From Erinaceus europaeus (lineage: Eukaryota > Chordata > Mammalia > Eulipotyphla > Erinaceidae): a stretch of DNA of 64,000 nucleotides. The translations under genes and the position numbers were made by a program. The stretch lies in contig NC_080168.1 of the NCBI RefSeq assembly GCF_950295315.1, positions 65,123,838-65,187,837 of the forward strand, in the 5' to 3' direction. Below are positions 30,894 through 41,391 of this stretch, piece by piece; the first letter of the stretch is position 1; the number at the start of each line of letters is the position of its first letter. Below the pieces are notes generated by a model that had not been told where the DNA came from, did no database searches, and saw only the letters and a list, made by a program, of their open reading frames with translations.

Positions 30894-33641
30894 TCGCCCC
30901 CTTTCTTTTTATCTAATGGCCATATTTAAATGGGTCAATACCTGTAAAAGATTCCATTTCTGTCGAGGAATAATAGTGTAGGGGTGAACAGAAATCTTTT
31001 GAGCAGAAACCTGAATGATAATCATGCAAGCATTTTTTTAAAAAAACGAATAAGACAGGGTAAGAGTAGCAAGGGCCAGTGTGAGGCTGAGGGGAGGCCT
31101 GGTAGGCAGAGAGGGAGGGGCTGCCTGATTGGTGGAAGGGAGTACTGCCTGATAGGTGGGAAGTGGGAGCCTGACAGGCCGAGAGGTGAGAGGGTTGATC
31201 TGGCATTGCAGAATCCTGAGACAGCTGGCTACGAAGTCCATGGACTGTTACAGTCTGTCCTCGAGAAGTCCAGCAGTGTAAAGGGAGTGTCCAAGAGCTC
31301 CACCAGCAAGTCTGATAGAAGTGTCAGTCCAATACCAATGACCAGGGGAAGAGACACTGCACATCTTATCTTGGTGGGGAAAGACAGTCACTGGAATTTT
31401 GCTTTTCTGTAGAGAGTGAGCTGAAATTGCCAAAAGGTGACAGGTGAAGCAGAAGCAGGAAGGGCAGACAGTGATGGGCAGTAGGAAAGTTTAGTCCTTG
31501 GAATCTGTGAATTAGGTTCTTCAGATTGTGCCAAGTTACACCATGGGTTTTGGGGGGTATTGTAGTTGTGCCATCTTGGCGATGTCAGAGGGCAGGGGTC
31601 CAGATGGTTTTGAGGATTATGTATGAGCAGTTGGTTCTTCATGTGAAGGCTTGACGTAGCTTTAATTTACTTGTGAAGAAAAAACTTGTGCCAAGTTAGA
31701 AGTTTACTATAATTGATAACTGGATGGTTAAAATTGGTATAAATATCTTTATGACCAAATTTTGTTAAAATATATTGATTTTTAACTAATTTTTATTTTA
31801 AACAAACTCAGGTTACTTAGAAAGTTAACACACATTAGTGACAATGTTTATTAGAATATTTACAATGCCAGACAGATGCCAGATTTGTTGTGGATTAATT
31901 TCCACAAGATCAATTCACAGGGCATTTGGGGGGGCCCTCCAAAAATGTCCTGTAACCCTTTTTAGTTAAATGTATAGAAAATTTGTGTTTTAATTTTGGA
32001 GATGAAAAATTGTCACGTTAAATATTTAGACTTTTACTTTAAATACTTGGCTACTTTACCAAGTTAATTTTACCTTTATAAGAATCGTATTGAAAAGTTC
32101 TTCATTTAACTTTGCCTGGTAGGAATGTAGCTTCAAAGTTACACTTTTAACCTTAAAGTTAATGTTTATCAAATTTCAAATACACACATAAACATGTAGT
32201 CTATAACACACAAGAGGAGAAAAACTTTTGTTACGAAGACATATCATGCCAAACACAAATTTAGATCTGTACTGTCTTAGTTGAACCATTTTTACTCACA
32301 CAGTTTTCAAGACTAAACATTTCACATTTATACCAAGACTTAAAAAAAAATCAAAAGAGGAAAAAAAATTTTAGGACTGTTTCTGGATGTCTCCAGAAAC
32401 TTCTGCCACATATGAGGTCAATTAAGTTTCAGAGTACTCTGAGAAAAATGGGTTGTACATAAGATTTTCAGTCATGCATAATACTCACTTACAATAACAC
32501 AACTGGCCAATCATAGCACGGAGCAGGGGTTTACAGCTGTAGAATTTTTACTGGAATAGTGACAGCAGACTGTTTGCCTAACCTGATACTTTCAAAGGGT
32601 GACGGGTGAAGTAGAGAGGGCAGACAGCAAGCTAAAGATATTCAGAGAGAATGAGGGGAGAGAGAGAAGCGTTAGGGAGGTTTTGTTTTGGGGATCTGTG
32701 AACCAGGTTTTTCAGGTCCCACCATGTCCCATTATGGGTCCTGGAGTGCATCTGCACCCAATCTTCTTGCAGAATGCAAGGTTGTTCTTCAGGGATAGCT
32801 GTGCCATCTTGCAGGCATTGTCGGACATGGCAGGCAGGAAACCAGACAGGTTTTGAGTAATCCTGTGGAAACACACATGAAAAACCCCTTCCCGTGGTCA
32901 ATAGGGGGTCAGGTCCTTTCCAAATTTTATGAAAGGGGTCTTTCCATTTGAACTTAATAGCTTGGAGGGTGGATGGTGTTTGCCAGTGAAGAATAATAGG
33001 GGTTGGTTTGGATTTTTGTAAATATTAAAGAGTTTTAATGTAGTTAAGGCTTTTGTCAGATGGATATTAGGGGTATATTCCCCCTTTTTCTTTATTTAAT
33101 TGAGCCTTAAGGGTTTGATGGGCCCTCTCGACAATGCTCTGTCCCTGAGGATTATAGGGAATGCCTGGGTGTGAGTAATGATCCAGAGGGAAGAAAAGTC
33201 TTTAAATTGTTTGCTGGTAAAAGCAGTACAATTGTCCATTTTAATTTGAAGGTGTATGCCCATTACACCAAAACAGGAGAGCATATGGATTATAAGCTTT
33301 TTTGAGTTTTCTCTGGTCTGAGTTGTAGCCCACATAAACTTAGAGAAGGTATCAATTGAGACAAACACATATTTTTGTTTGCCAAAGTTGGGTAAGTGGT
33401 TGACATCAGTTTGCCAAAGAGCATTGGCTTTTAAGCCACGGGGGTTAACCCCAAAAGTTTGAACAGCAGATGACTTGATTAGACCTACCCAGGTGGAGCA
33501 GTTGGCAAGAATGCACTTTAGTTGTGATGGGGGGCATTAGGGAATTGGGCCCTAAGACCCTTAAGGTTGACATGGGTCAGGGAACAGAAGTCAGCAGGGT
33601 CAGAGGTAGAAGTTAAGAAAATTCCTGTGGAGGCAAGGCAG
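30894..33641 (-). mobile_element. ERV internal region, 3' part only
   Basis: Minus-strand retroviral sequence runs from the polypurine tract to a truncated integrase region at 33641. About 30.9-32.6 kb should be the env region by position, but I see no intact frame or clear Env domain. The 5' LTR, gag, protease and most of pol are missing. A short repeat (ACTGCCTGATAGG / GCTGCCTGATTGG type, about 27-30 bp units) lies at 31085-31185. Confidence 0.75.
32640..33641 (-). pseudogene. Retroviral integrase relic (betaretrovirus-like)
   Basis: Integrase joins viral DNA to the host genome. On the minus strand the catalytic core is visible in 33096-33368. It begins with a block holding the first acidic residue near 33385, then VSIDTFSKFMWA and a changed second motif MDNCTAF. 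The segment that should contain the final catalytic glutamate is shifted out of frame near 33130. The C-terminal DNA-binding region lies in 32632-32960 (GRGFSCVFPQ). The zinc-binding N-terminal part upstream of 33400 contains a stop. Frameshifts, stops and 5' truncation make it inactive. The class II assignment rests on these motifs and the polypurine tract. Confidence 0.78.
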
Positions 33642-33880
33642 TCTGTGCTCAAGCATGTGTGCTATCACCCACCTTGTGAACGCTAATTTTATAATCTAGT
33701 TTACTTCTGAGATTTTGGGTTGACTCTTAGTATAGCATCTTATTGTGTCATAAATGTGAGACCTCATATCATTCTGGAGATGTATTACTCTTGAGCATTT
33801 TTAAATGGGTTTATGGACATAGAGTTCTGCACTATATGATGAATACCTGTAAAGTATGCAGGTCCATGGTTTCCAGTGGG
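33642..33880. repeat. Direct duplication, right copy (empty-site paralogue)
   Basis: It begins abruptly inside the SINE head (TGTGCTCAAGCATGTG) right after viral pol sequence and follows the left copy through GGTTTC. It then continues with CAGTGGGTTATC where the left copy has the LTR. Confidence 0.9.
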
Positions 33881-34079
33881 TTATCAGAGGTGGGCATATT
33901 TCACAGTGGTTCTGTGCTGTTGGATAGAGGGCTCTGTAGGCCTGCTCACCTTGGCTTGTAGTGTTATCCAAGCCTTCTGTATACTTGTTTGTCTGTACTG
34001 AAATATTTAGCCTTTATTTTTGATTTTTCTGTTTCACCATTCAGGTATATCAGGTTTAGGTTTTTCTATTTTACTACTT

Positions 34080-34330
34080 TGTGTATATATTTATTTATAA
34101 TTATTATATATTATGTTATAATGCAGAATATATTTAAGATATAATATCTACCATACCACAACAATATACCATAGTGATATATGAATATATGATAAAAATG
34201 TAAATTAAGGTATTTACCATGATGTGTAATATATTATTACAATATATACTCATATAATACATGCTATGTACATTTGTTGTCATATGTGTCATTATAATAT
34301 ATACATTATGTAAATATTGTATGGACTGAT
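34080..34330. repeat. AT-rich imperfect repeat tract
   Basis: Dense TATAAT/ATATAC words on both strands have many short inverted repeats. No gene was recognised. Confidence 0.6.
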
Positions 34331-34549
34331 ATGTCATCATTATAAGATGTTCTTTGTTTCTAGTAACAACTTTCATTATCAAGTAGCATCTTCTGTCTGA
34401 TACAAGGATCATTACTCTGGCTTCCTGATGTCTCCTGTTGAGATGGAATATCTCATTTCATCCTTTTATCTTAACCATCAAATCTAAATAATTCTCATTT
34501 TAAATGGCAGTGCTGGTTGAAGATTTTGACTAGCCAAAAAATAACAGGA

Positions 34550-34893
34550 GGGGGTTGAATGGTAGTGCAGTGGGTTAAGCGCACATGGCACCAAGCGCAA
34601 GGACCAGCGTAAGGATCCCAGTTTGAGCCCCTGGCTCCCCACCTGGAGGGGAGTTGCTTCACAGGCAGTGAAGCAGATCTGCAGGTGTCTTATCTTTCTC
34701 TCCCCCTCTCTTTCTTCCCCTCCTCTCTCCATTTCTCTCTGTCCTATCCAACAACGAATGACATCGACAATAACAATAATAACCACAAGTCTACAACAAG
34801 GGCAACAAAAGGGGGGGAAATGGCCTCAGGAGCAGTGGATTCATGGTGCAGGCACTGAGCCCCAGCAATAATCCTGGAGGCAAAAAAAATAAT
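34550..34893 (+). repeat. SINE family A with target duplication
   Basis: This is a complete plus-strand unit from tRNA-like head (GTAGTGCAGTGGGTTAAG) to TCCTGGAGGCAAAA. It is flanked by AATAACAGGA at 34540-34549 and 34894-34903. Confidence 0.93.
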
Positions 34894-36594
34894 AATAACA
34901 GGAAACTTTATTGTAGAAAACATTTCAAAACCTATCAATATATCGGATCATTATACTTTAAACTTATACAATGTGGTATATCAATAATAGCTTCATATTG
35001 TACACAGTTAGTAATATTGTTAATAAAAAAACCACAAGAGACCAAAAATAAATAGAAGAATTTGCAAAGAGAGGCGGATTTTTATTTAAATCTTGTCTAT
35101 CAAGCTCTCCCTTTTGACTAGACTGATGAACTTATTTTCTTTAACTTCAGTATTAATATAGTTACATTTATAGCTGCTGTTTCACTACTTATTTATATGT
35201 GACTCAGATTTTTTAATGCTTCTGTCACTCTACTGATTTGTATCAAATGAAATTTTGTAGTAGTATTTTAATTTTATTAAATATATTTTATTGAGTTACT
35301 TTTCTTAGTGGCTGCTTTAGGGCTTAGAGTAATCTTACATTCTCATGATTTCTTTTTTAATTATGTTAACAATTCCAGTGAGATATATAACTGTTACTAC
35401 TATATAAGTCTATTCCTTTTCCTATTTCCTTGTGCTATTAATATTTTGCTGCTAGAAACCCAATAGCACACTAGTATGATCATAACACTTCATAGTACTT
35501 TATGACTTTGAAGGGAAGTTGAAAAGAGTTGTAAATGGTTATTTATAGTTTGTTACATTCTGCTGTTTCCGATTCCTTCAGTTGCTGTGACTTCAGTTTT
35601 CCATCTGGATCATTGCCTTACTTGATGGAACACAGTTCTGTTTGCAGCCACCAGTTCTGTGGTGGTGTTGTACACCTCAAGGGTACATGCTTTTCTATAT
35701 GTTACAGCACCAGTAATCTAGTTAGGTAATCAGTTTTTTAGATGTTGCATTTTTAAAAGCAGTGAAAGAATATACAATTATACAGTCTCTAAAATTTTTT
35801 ATAGTTATAATTTCACTTTTATTTATTTCTTCATGTGAATTAAAATTTGCTATCTGCCTAAAACTACCTTAGTATTTTTTTTCCTAAATTACATTGTCAG
35901 CAACCAGTTATCTCAGTTTTTGTTTATCTGAGAGTAACATTCACCTTCATTATTCAAAGATAGTTTTCTTGTATTGATCCCTTAAGGTTTTTAGTTCAGA
36001 ATTTTGAGTATGTCACTCACAGCCTTCTAGTAGCATTGCTTCTTTTTTTGTTTCTTTAATTTTTATTAATAATAATCGTAGTTTACAAGATGATAAGACC
36101 ACAGGGTATAGCTTCAGAACACACCCACTGCTAAAGTTTTGTGCTGCCCCCCCAATGATAACTACCATAGTTTTCCCAAAGTCTTAGAAGATATTTTGTT
36201 TAATTATTCTGGGTTTGTTTGTTTTGTTTTGTTTCTGGTTTGGCAAGTTAGTGTGTTTCAGTTCTCTAGATTGCATGTATAGTGAAACCATCCATTAGTT
36301 GCCTTTCACCTCACCTTTCTTTACATTACTGAGCACACTTACCTCCATTTCCCTCCATTCAATGATTGTTATTTCTGGGGCTTCCTTTGTATAAGAACTT
36401 TCTCTTGCCAATTTTTTTTTTTTGTCTTTCGGCATTTTGTGTATGGTGTATTTGGATGTGAATCTCTTGCACTGACCCTACTTGAGAGTTCATTAATTTG
36501 TTTGGGTGTATAGTGCTTTTTATTTGGAAAGTTTCAGCCACTATTTCTTTTTTTTTTTTTCACATTTCATATTGGCCTTTATTTACAGGGTTTT

Positions 36595-37010
36595 AAAAAA
36601 AATTTTATTTATAAAAAGGAAACACTGACAAAACCATAGGATAAGAGGGGTACAACTCCACACAATTCCCACCACCAGAACTCCATATCCCCTCCCCTCC
36701 CCTGATAGCTTTCCTATTCTTTAACACTGGGAGTATGGACCCAGGGTCATTATGGGGTGCAGAAGGTAGAAGGTCTGGCTTCTGTAATTGCTTCCCCACT
36801 GAATGTGGGTGTTGACAACTCGATCCATACTCCCAGCCTGTGTCTCTCTTTCCCTAGTGGGGCAAGGCTTTGGAGAAGTGGGGCTTCAGGACACATTGGT
36901 GGGGTCATCTGCCCAGGGAGGTCCGGTTGGCATCATGTTAGCATCTGGAACCTTGTTCTGAAAAAAGAGCTGACATATAGAGCCCCCCAAAATGTTGACT
37001 AATCATGAGC
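36595..37010 (-). mobile_element. 5'-truncated L1, 3'UTR only
   Basis: A T-rich tail then GGGTACAACTCCACACAATT through ACAGAAGCC-type blocks is collinear with 7735-8115. It belongs to a subfamily with ATAAAAAGGAAACA at the 3' end. Confidence 0.88.
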
Positions 37011-37074
37011 TTAACTATTTCTCTGAAATCTTTTCTTGTCTCCTTTTGTTACTCCTGTTAAAAAAATGATGATG

Positions 37075-37379
37075 GGGGGCCAGGAAATAGTGTAGTGGGT
37101 TAAGTGCACATGGTGCGAAGCAGAAGGACCCCCGTAAAGATTCCAGTTTGAGCCCCTGGCTCCCCACCTATAGGGGGGTGGGTTCACAGGTGGTGAAGCA
37201 GGTTTGCAGATGTCTGTCTCTCCCCCTCGCTATCTTCCCCTTCTCTCTGGATTTCTCTTTGTTTATCCAACAACAACAGCAACAATTATATTAACAACAA
37301 CAAAGGAATGGCCTCCAGGAGCAGTGGATTCATAGTGCAGGTACTGAGCCCCAGCAATAATCCTGGAGGCAAAAAACAA
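37075..37379 (+). repeat. SINE family A with target duplication
   Basis: This is a complete unit flanked by AAAAAATGATGATG at 37061-37074 and 37380-37393. It has inserted into the ancient L1. Confidence 0.93.
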
Positions 37380-37844
37380 AAAAAATGATGATGAATTTAA
37401 GGTTAAGCTACTTTTCTCTGAAATTGTTTTTCATGTTTATTCATTTTTTCTGCTTTCACATTACATATATACCTCTTTACTTATTTACCTAGCTTCAATT
37501 CACTGATATTTCTTCTACCACTTCAGATATCACTGTTGAACTCACCTAGTGAATTTTTCCTTTCAGTTATACTTTCCATTACAAAATTTCCTTTTGTTCT
37601 TTTCTTTTTTCTGTGTGTGTTTGTGAGTGGAGGGAGAGGGGAAGAAATGCACCAGGGAGCACACTATAGATGCACTATGAGAATTCCACCAGTGTCAGCA
37701 GACTTTCATTTCTTTGTTTTGTTTTGCCTTTCTTGTTTTATGTTTTTGCCACTTGATTACTGCTGGGACTTGGTGCATGCAAGAAAATTCCACTATTCTC
37801 AATGGCCATTTATTCCATTTCTTTCATTCATTATTATTATTATT

Positions 37845-38162
37845 ATTTTGCCTCCAGGGTTATCGCTGGGGCTCGGTGCCTGCACTATGAATCCACTGCT
37901 CCTAGAGGCTATTTTTCCCTCTTGTTGCTATTGTTTATTGCTGCTGTTGTTGTTATTGTTATTATTGCTGTCATTGGGTAGGACAGAGGAAATCGAGAGA
38001 GGAGGAGAAGACAGAGAAGAGGATAGAAAGATAGACACCTGCAGGCTTGCTTCATTGCCTGTGAAGAACCCCTTTCAGGTGGGGAGCCAGGGGCTTGAAC
38101 CAGGATCCTTATGCTGGTCTTTGCGCTTTGTGCCATGTGCGCTTAACCTGCTGTGTTACTGC
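37845..38162 (-). repeat. SINE family A copy
   Basis: GCCTCCAGGGTTATCGCTGG to the head ending TGTGTTACTGCC is complete. An (ATT)n run sits at its tail. A short older SINE scrap precedes it at 37735-37815. Confidence 0.88.
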
Positions 38163-38164
38163 CT

Positions 38165-38202
38165 TGTTTCTTTCTTTCGAATAGAGGATCAGAGACAGTG
38201 AT

Positions 38203-38246
<44 letters not shown>

Positions 38247-38355
38247 AAATAGAGGAGAAACACCAACTGCACCACTTATGAATCTTGCCCCTTGTAGAAG
38301 GGGACGTTGGGCATGTTAACAAGTACACTTGGCTAGGTGAGCCACTACCCACCCT
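38165..38355 (-). repeat. SINE family E copy with (GA)n
   Basis: The body contains a pure GA run at about 38205-38242, then CACCAACTGCACCAC and a worn head ending GAGCCACTACCCACCC. Confidence 0.6.
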
Positions 38356-38357
38356 CC

Positions 38358-38500
38358 CTTATTCTTATTTACTTGCTTGTTTGTTTATAAATAGAGAGTC
38401 AGAGAGAGAGAGAGACCATAACAACTAAAGCTTTCTTCAGCAGTGGGAGCTAGGCTTAAACTTGGGCTGTGCACATGGCAAAGCAGCATACTAACGGGAG
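38358..38500 (-). repeat. Worn SINE, family E-like
   Basis: An AGAGAGTCAGAGAGAGAGAG body, then AGCAGTGGGAGCTAGGC and a decayed head. Confidence 0.45.
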
Positions 38501-38616
38501 CTATTTCTTTTTCCTTTTTTTTTTCTTTATAGGGGGATTAATGGTTTACATTTCTTAGTTTCCACATCACAGTTCAACCCCCACTATGTGCTCCTCTATC
38601 ATCATGTTCTAGGACC

Positions 38617-39201
38617 TGTCGGGCTGCGCTGCGGAGAAGAGAGAGAGGAGATCCGGAGCAAATGGGGTACACAAATCTTTATTATTGGATCAGGAGGGGG
38701 TGGCTCAGGCCACGTGGAGTCAGCCGAAAATGGCTATCCCCGATACCTCATCACCTGGGCGAGAGAGAGAGAGAGAGAGAGAGAGCGGGCGCCGAGAGGG
38801 GGGGAGTGGGAGGGCTTTTATTGGGCAACAACCAGGGGTGATGTATCGGGACAGGATTGGTTGAAAAGGGCACTGCGAGAATATCGCAGGAAGTGGTAAA
38901 ACCTGGGGGCATAGACTGCATCTGAATAATTCCTCAACATCATCTCCTCCTTTTCCTTTATATCTAAATGGACACAGTAAGGAAATATGTAATGGAGCAG
39001 GCTTAAATGTTTTTAATGTATGCCGTGCTCAGGTGGAAAGATGTAGGATGTTTCTGTGGAGGAGGGAAGGCTTAAATGGCCGCTAACCTTGTGAGATTTA
39101 TGTGTCCCCCTGTGCTCAACCCCTCTTTAGAGAGAGAGACTTACCTGGAGGGACTCATCTCATAGGTTAAGCGCTGCCTGCTCAACCATCTCCTCACAGT
39201 A
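38617..39201 (-). mobile_element. Solo LTR, class II, with internal polypurine-tract copy
   Basis: The plus-strand left edge is TGTCGGG at 38617, and AATAAA appears as TTTATT at 38678-38683. Flanking AGGACC copies at 38611-38616 and 39202-39207 restore uninterrupted L1 when collapsed. Inside lies an LTR-edge-like CCTCAACA followed by a polypurine-tract complement (38941-38965). The outer 90 bp resembles the outer end of the 30226 LTR. The right terminal base pair reads TA instead of CA. Confidence 0.8.
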
Positions 39202-39310
39202 AGGACCTGAACACTTCCCTCCACCTCAAGTCTTTTACTTTGGTACAGTACACCAACTCCAGTCGAAGTTCTGGTTTCTGTTTTCCCTTCTGTTCTTATA
39301 TTTCAACTTC

Positions 39311-40140
39311 TTTTTTTTAAATTTTTTAAATTTATTTTTCCTTTTTGTTGTTGGGAAATTGTGAGGATGTGGTTGAGCAAGGAGGGACAGGAGTAACCCA
39401 AAGATTTGCCCCATTTTATCAGATTGCCTGGCTCACAAAGCATCCCTCGTTCCCTGGTACTATGACCTGTCCTTTTATTATCTACATATCAATCTTCTGC
39501 TTTGTCTTACAGATGACTAGAGGTCTCCTTCCTAATTCCCCACAAGGTATTGCTAATCCTACAAGTTGAACCCCTAGCAATGGTTGCTGGGGAGGTCCAT
39601 ATCATTCCCACCCCCCTTTGCATTTCTCTACCCCTTTCCTAACCATGTATGGTATTGTTGAGCCACTTCCATTTCTGTCTTGTCTCTTCCATGTCCAGAA
39701 CTGGGGGGGGGGGGGCATGCAGACCAAGAGGCTGATGCCGCCATTGCGTTTTGCACCATGTGGCTTAACCAGGTGTGCTACCACCCGACTCTGGGGCACT
39801 CAAATGAATAAAGATTTGAATTGTCTTGCCGCCATGAGCTTGGTTCCTGGGTCATCTCTCTCTCTCTCTCTTTCTCATGATGCTAGCCTGACATTTTGTT
39901 GCCCTTGTTTTGTTATTGTTGTTGTAATTACTATTGTTGTTGTTGTCATTGTTGGATTAGACAGAAATGGAGAGAGGAGGGGAAGACGGGGAGAGAAAGA
40001 CGCCTGCAGACCTGCTTCACCGCTTGTGAAATGATCCCCCTGCAGATGGGGAGCTGGGTGCTGGAACCGGGATCTTTACTCTGGTTGTTGTGCTTTGAAC
40101 CATGTGTGCTTAACCCGCTGCGCTACTTCCCAGTCCCCTT
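39311..40140 (-). repeat. SINE family A split by an LTR
   Basis: The tail part lies at about 39311-39348. The body and head resume at 39900 (GCCCTTGTTTTGTTATTG) and end with GCTACTTCCCAGTCCCC. Confidence 0.85.
39349..39893 (+). mobile_element. Solo LTR, class II, plus strand
   Basis: It starts TGTTGGGAAATTGTGAGG and ends GCTAGCCTGACA, with AATAAA at 39807-39812. The 6 bp TTTTGT at 39343-39348 and 39894-39899 is its target duplication within the SINE. It is the same family as the LTR at 30226 but lacks the internal polypurine-tract block. A 46 bp SINE-head-like piece lies inside at 39746-39791. Confidence 0.9.
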
Positions 40141-40591
40141 TTAGCAACTTTTGTCTATGAATGAGATCATCCCATACCCACCCTTCTCTTTCTAATTTAT
40201 CTCACTAAACATAATTCCTTCATGCTCCATCCAAGATGAGGTGAAGAAGGTGAACTTTCATTCTTAATTGCTGATAGTATTCCATTGTGTATCTAGACCA
40301 CAACTTGCTAAGCCACTCATCTATTGTTGGACACTTGGGTTGCTTCCAGGTTTTGGCTATTACAAATTGTGCTGCTGTGAACACACACATACACAAATCT
40401 TTTTGGATGGATGTATTTGGTTCTTTATGATATATCCCCACGAGGAGAATTGCAGGGTCATAGGGCAGATCCACTTCTAGCCTTGTGAGAGTTCTCCAGA
40501 CTTCTCTTCACAGGGGTTGGACCCACTGATATTCCCACCAGCAGTACAGGAGGGTTCTATTGTTCTCACAACCTCTGCAGCATTTGTTGCT

Positions 40592-41391
40592 TTGTAGGGA
40601 AACTTTAAGGATATTATTGAGCTGGGTGGAACCTCCCATTGAAAGATGGGTGCCTGAGGAACATGGTCTTCCTGTTAGCCTCTCTCTATCAGAGTTTGAG
40701 CATGGGAGAGAATGGCTTTCAGGTTCAGCTTTCACCTGCCAGACTCTCTCCCTCACAGAGACTCTGCATTCCCAATACAATAGCTTACTTCTTTGTCTTT
40801 AAGCCAAATGGTCTGCTTATTCAAAAGCTACCAGAAGTTATCATACCTGATCCATCTTCTCTCCACCCTCAGGACACCTCTCTTGTCTGCTAGCCATTAA
40901 TTACCCTAATTCCTCATTCCCAAAACAGCTTTCCTGTTTACACAGATGCTATCAGAGGCCCCTTTGCTCACTTCTTTGTTCTTGCTCTTCTGAATAAGAC
41001 TGTAACCAAACCTCACCCTCCTGACATGCAAGGACCCCTAAACCCATTCACATCAAAGACTGGGTTCCTCATTCCTTAGATCACTCACCTGATAGTTTTC
41101 CTAACCCCTTACCTCTCTCTGCCCCTTTTCTGCTTTAACCATATATGGTATAAACAAGCTACCTCCTTCTGCAACCCCTTAAAATCCTTGCCTTTCTGAT
41201 CAATAAATGGATTTGTCCATCAGAAATTCCCCTGGTGATCTCTTGTTGCATCTCTAGCTGAGAAAGACCCAATCGACTCACTCCTGCTGCCTCAGAGCAT
41301 ATTCTCCCAGGCATCTGCTTCTGGTGTACAACAGGGTGGGCACAACAGGAGTCTGCGCCCAAGAAGAGGCCTTCCCAAAAGAAGAACGACA
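40592..41391 (+). mobile_element. Solo LTR of a different family
   Basis: The unit starts near TGTAGGG (40593) and ends ACGACA (41391). It has a TATA-like GTATAAAC near 41150 and AATAAA at 41202-41207. GTTGCT at 40586-40591 and 41392-41397 is a 6 bp target duplication, and L1 sequence continues across. It has no internal viral region. Confidence 0.78.

Larger units (their letters stand above)
34335..37600 (-). mobile_element. Ancient L1 remnants (L1M-like), broken up
   Basis: Collinear minus-strand L1-like blocks include GTCTGATACAAGGATCATTA near 34400, a CTTCATTATTCAAAGATAG block near 35950, GGAAAGTTTCAGCCACTATT near 36530 and CTAGTGAATTTTTCCTTTCA near 37545. They follow old mammalian L1 order from ORF2 start to ORF1. 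The call is by eye; no reading frame survives. Two SINEs and a younger L1 fragment interrupt it. Confidence 0.5.

Noticed and set aside
30894..32600. Intact envelope gene candidate
   Set aside because: The longest minus-strand frames are under 100 codons and show no recognisable envelope motif.
37536..38201. 221-codon plus-strand open frame
   Set aside because: It crosses ancient L1, an ATT run and a SINE, so it is not a gene.
41240..41391. Possible retroviral leader or primer-binding site after the AATAAA at 41202
   Set aside because: The stretch is followed directly by the GTTGCT duplication and L1 sequence, so it is the U5 end of a solo LTR.
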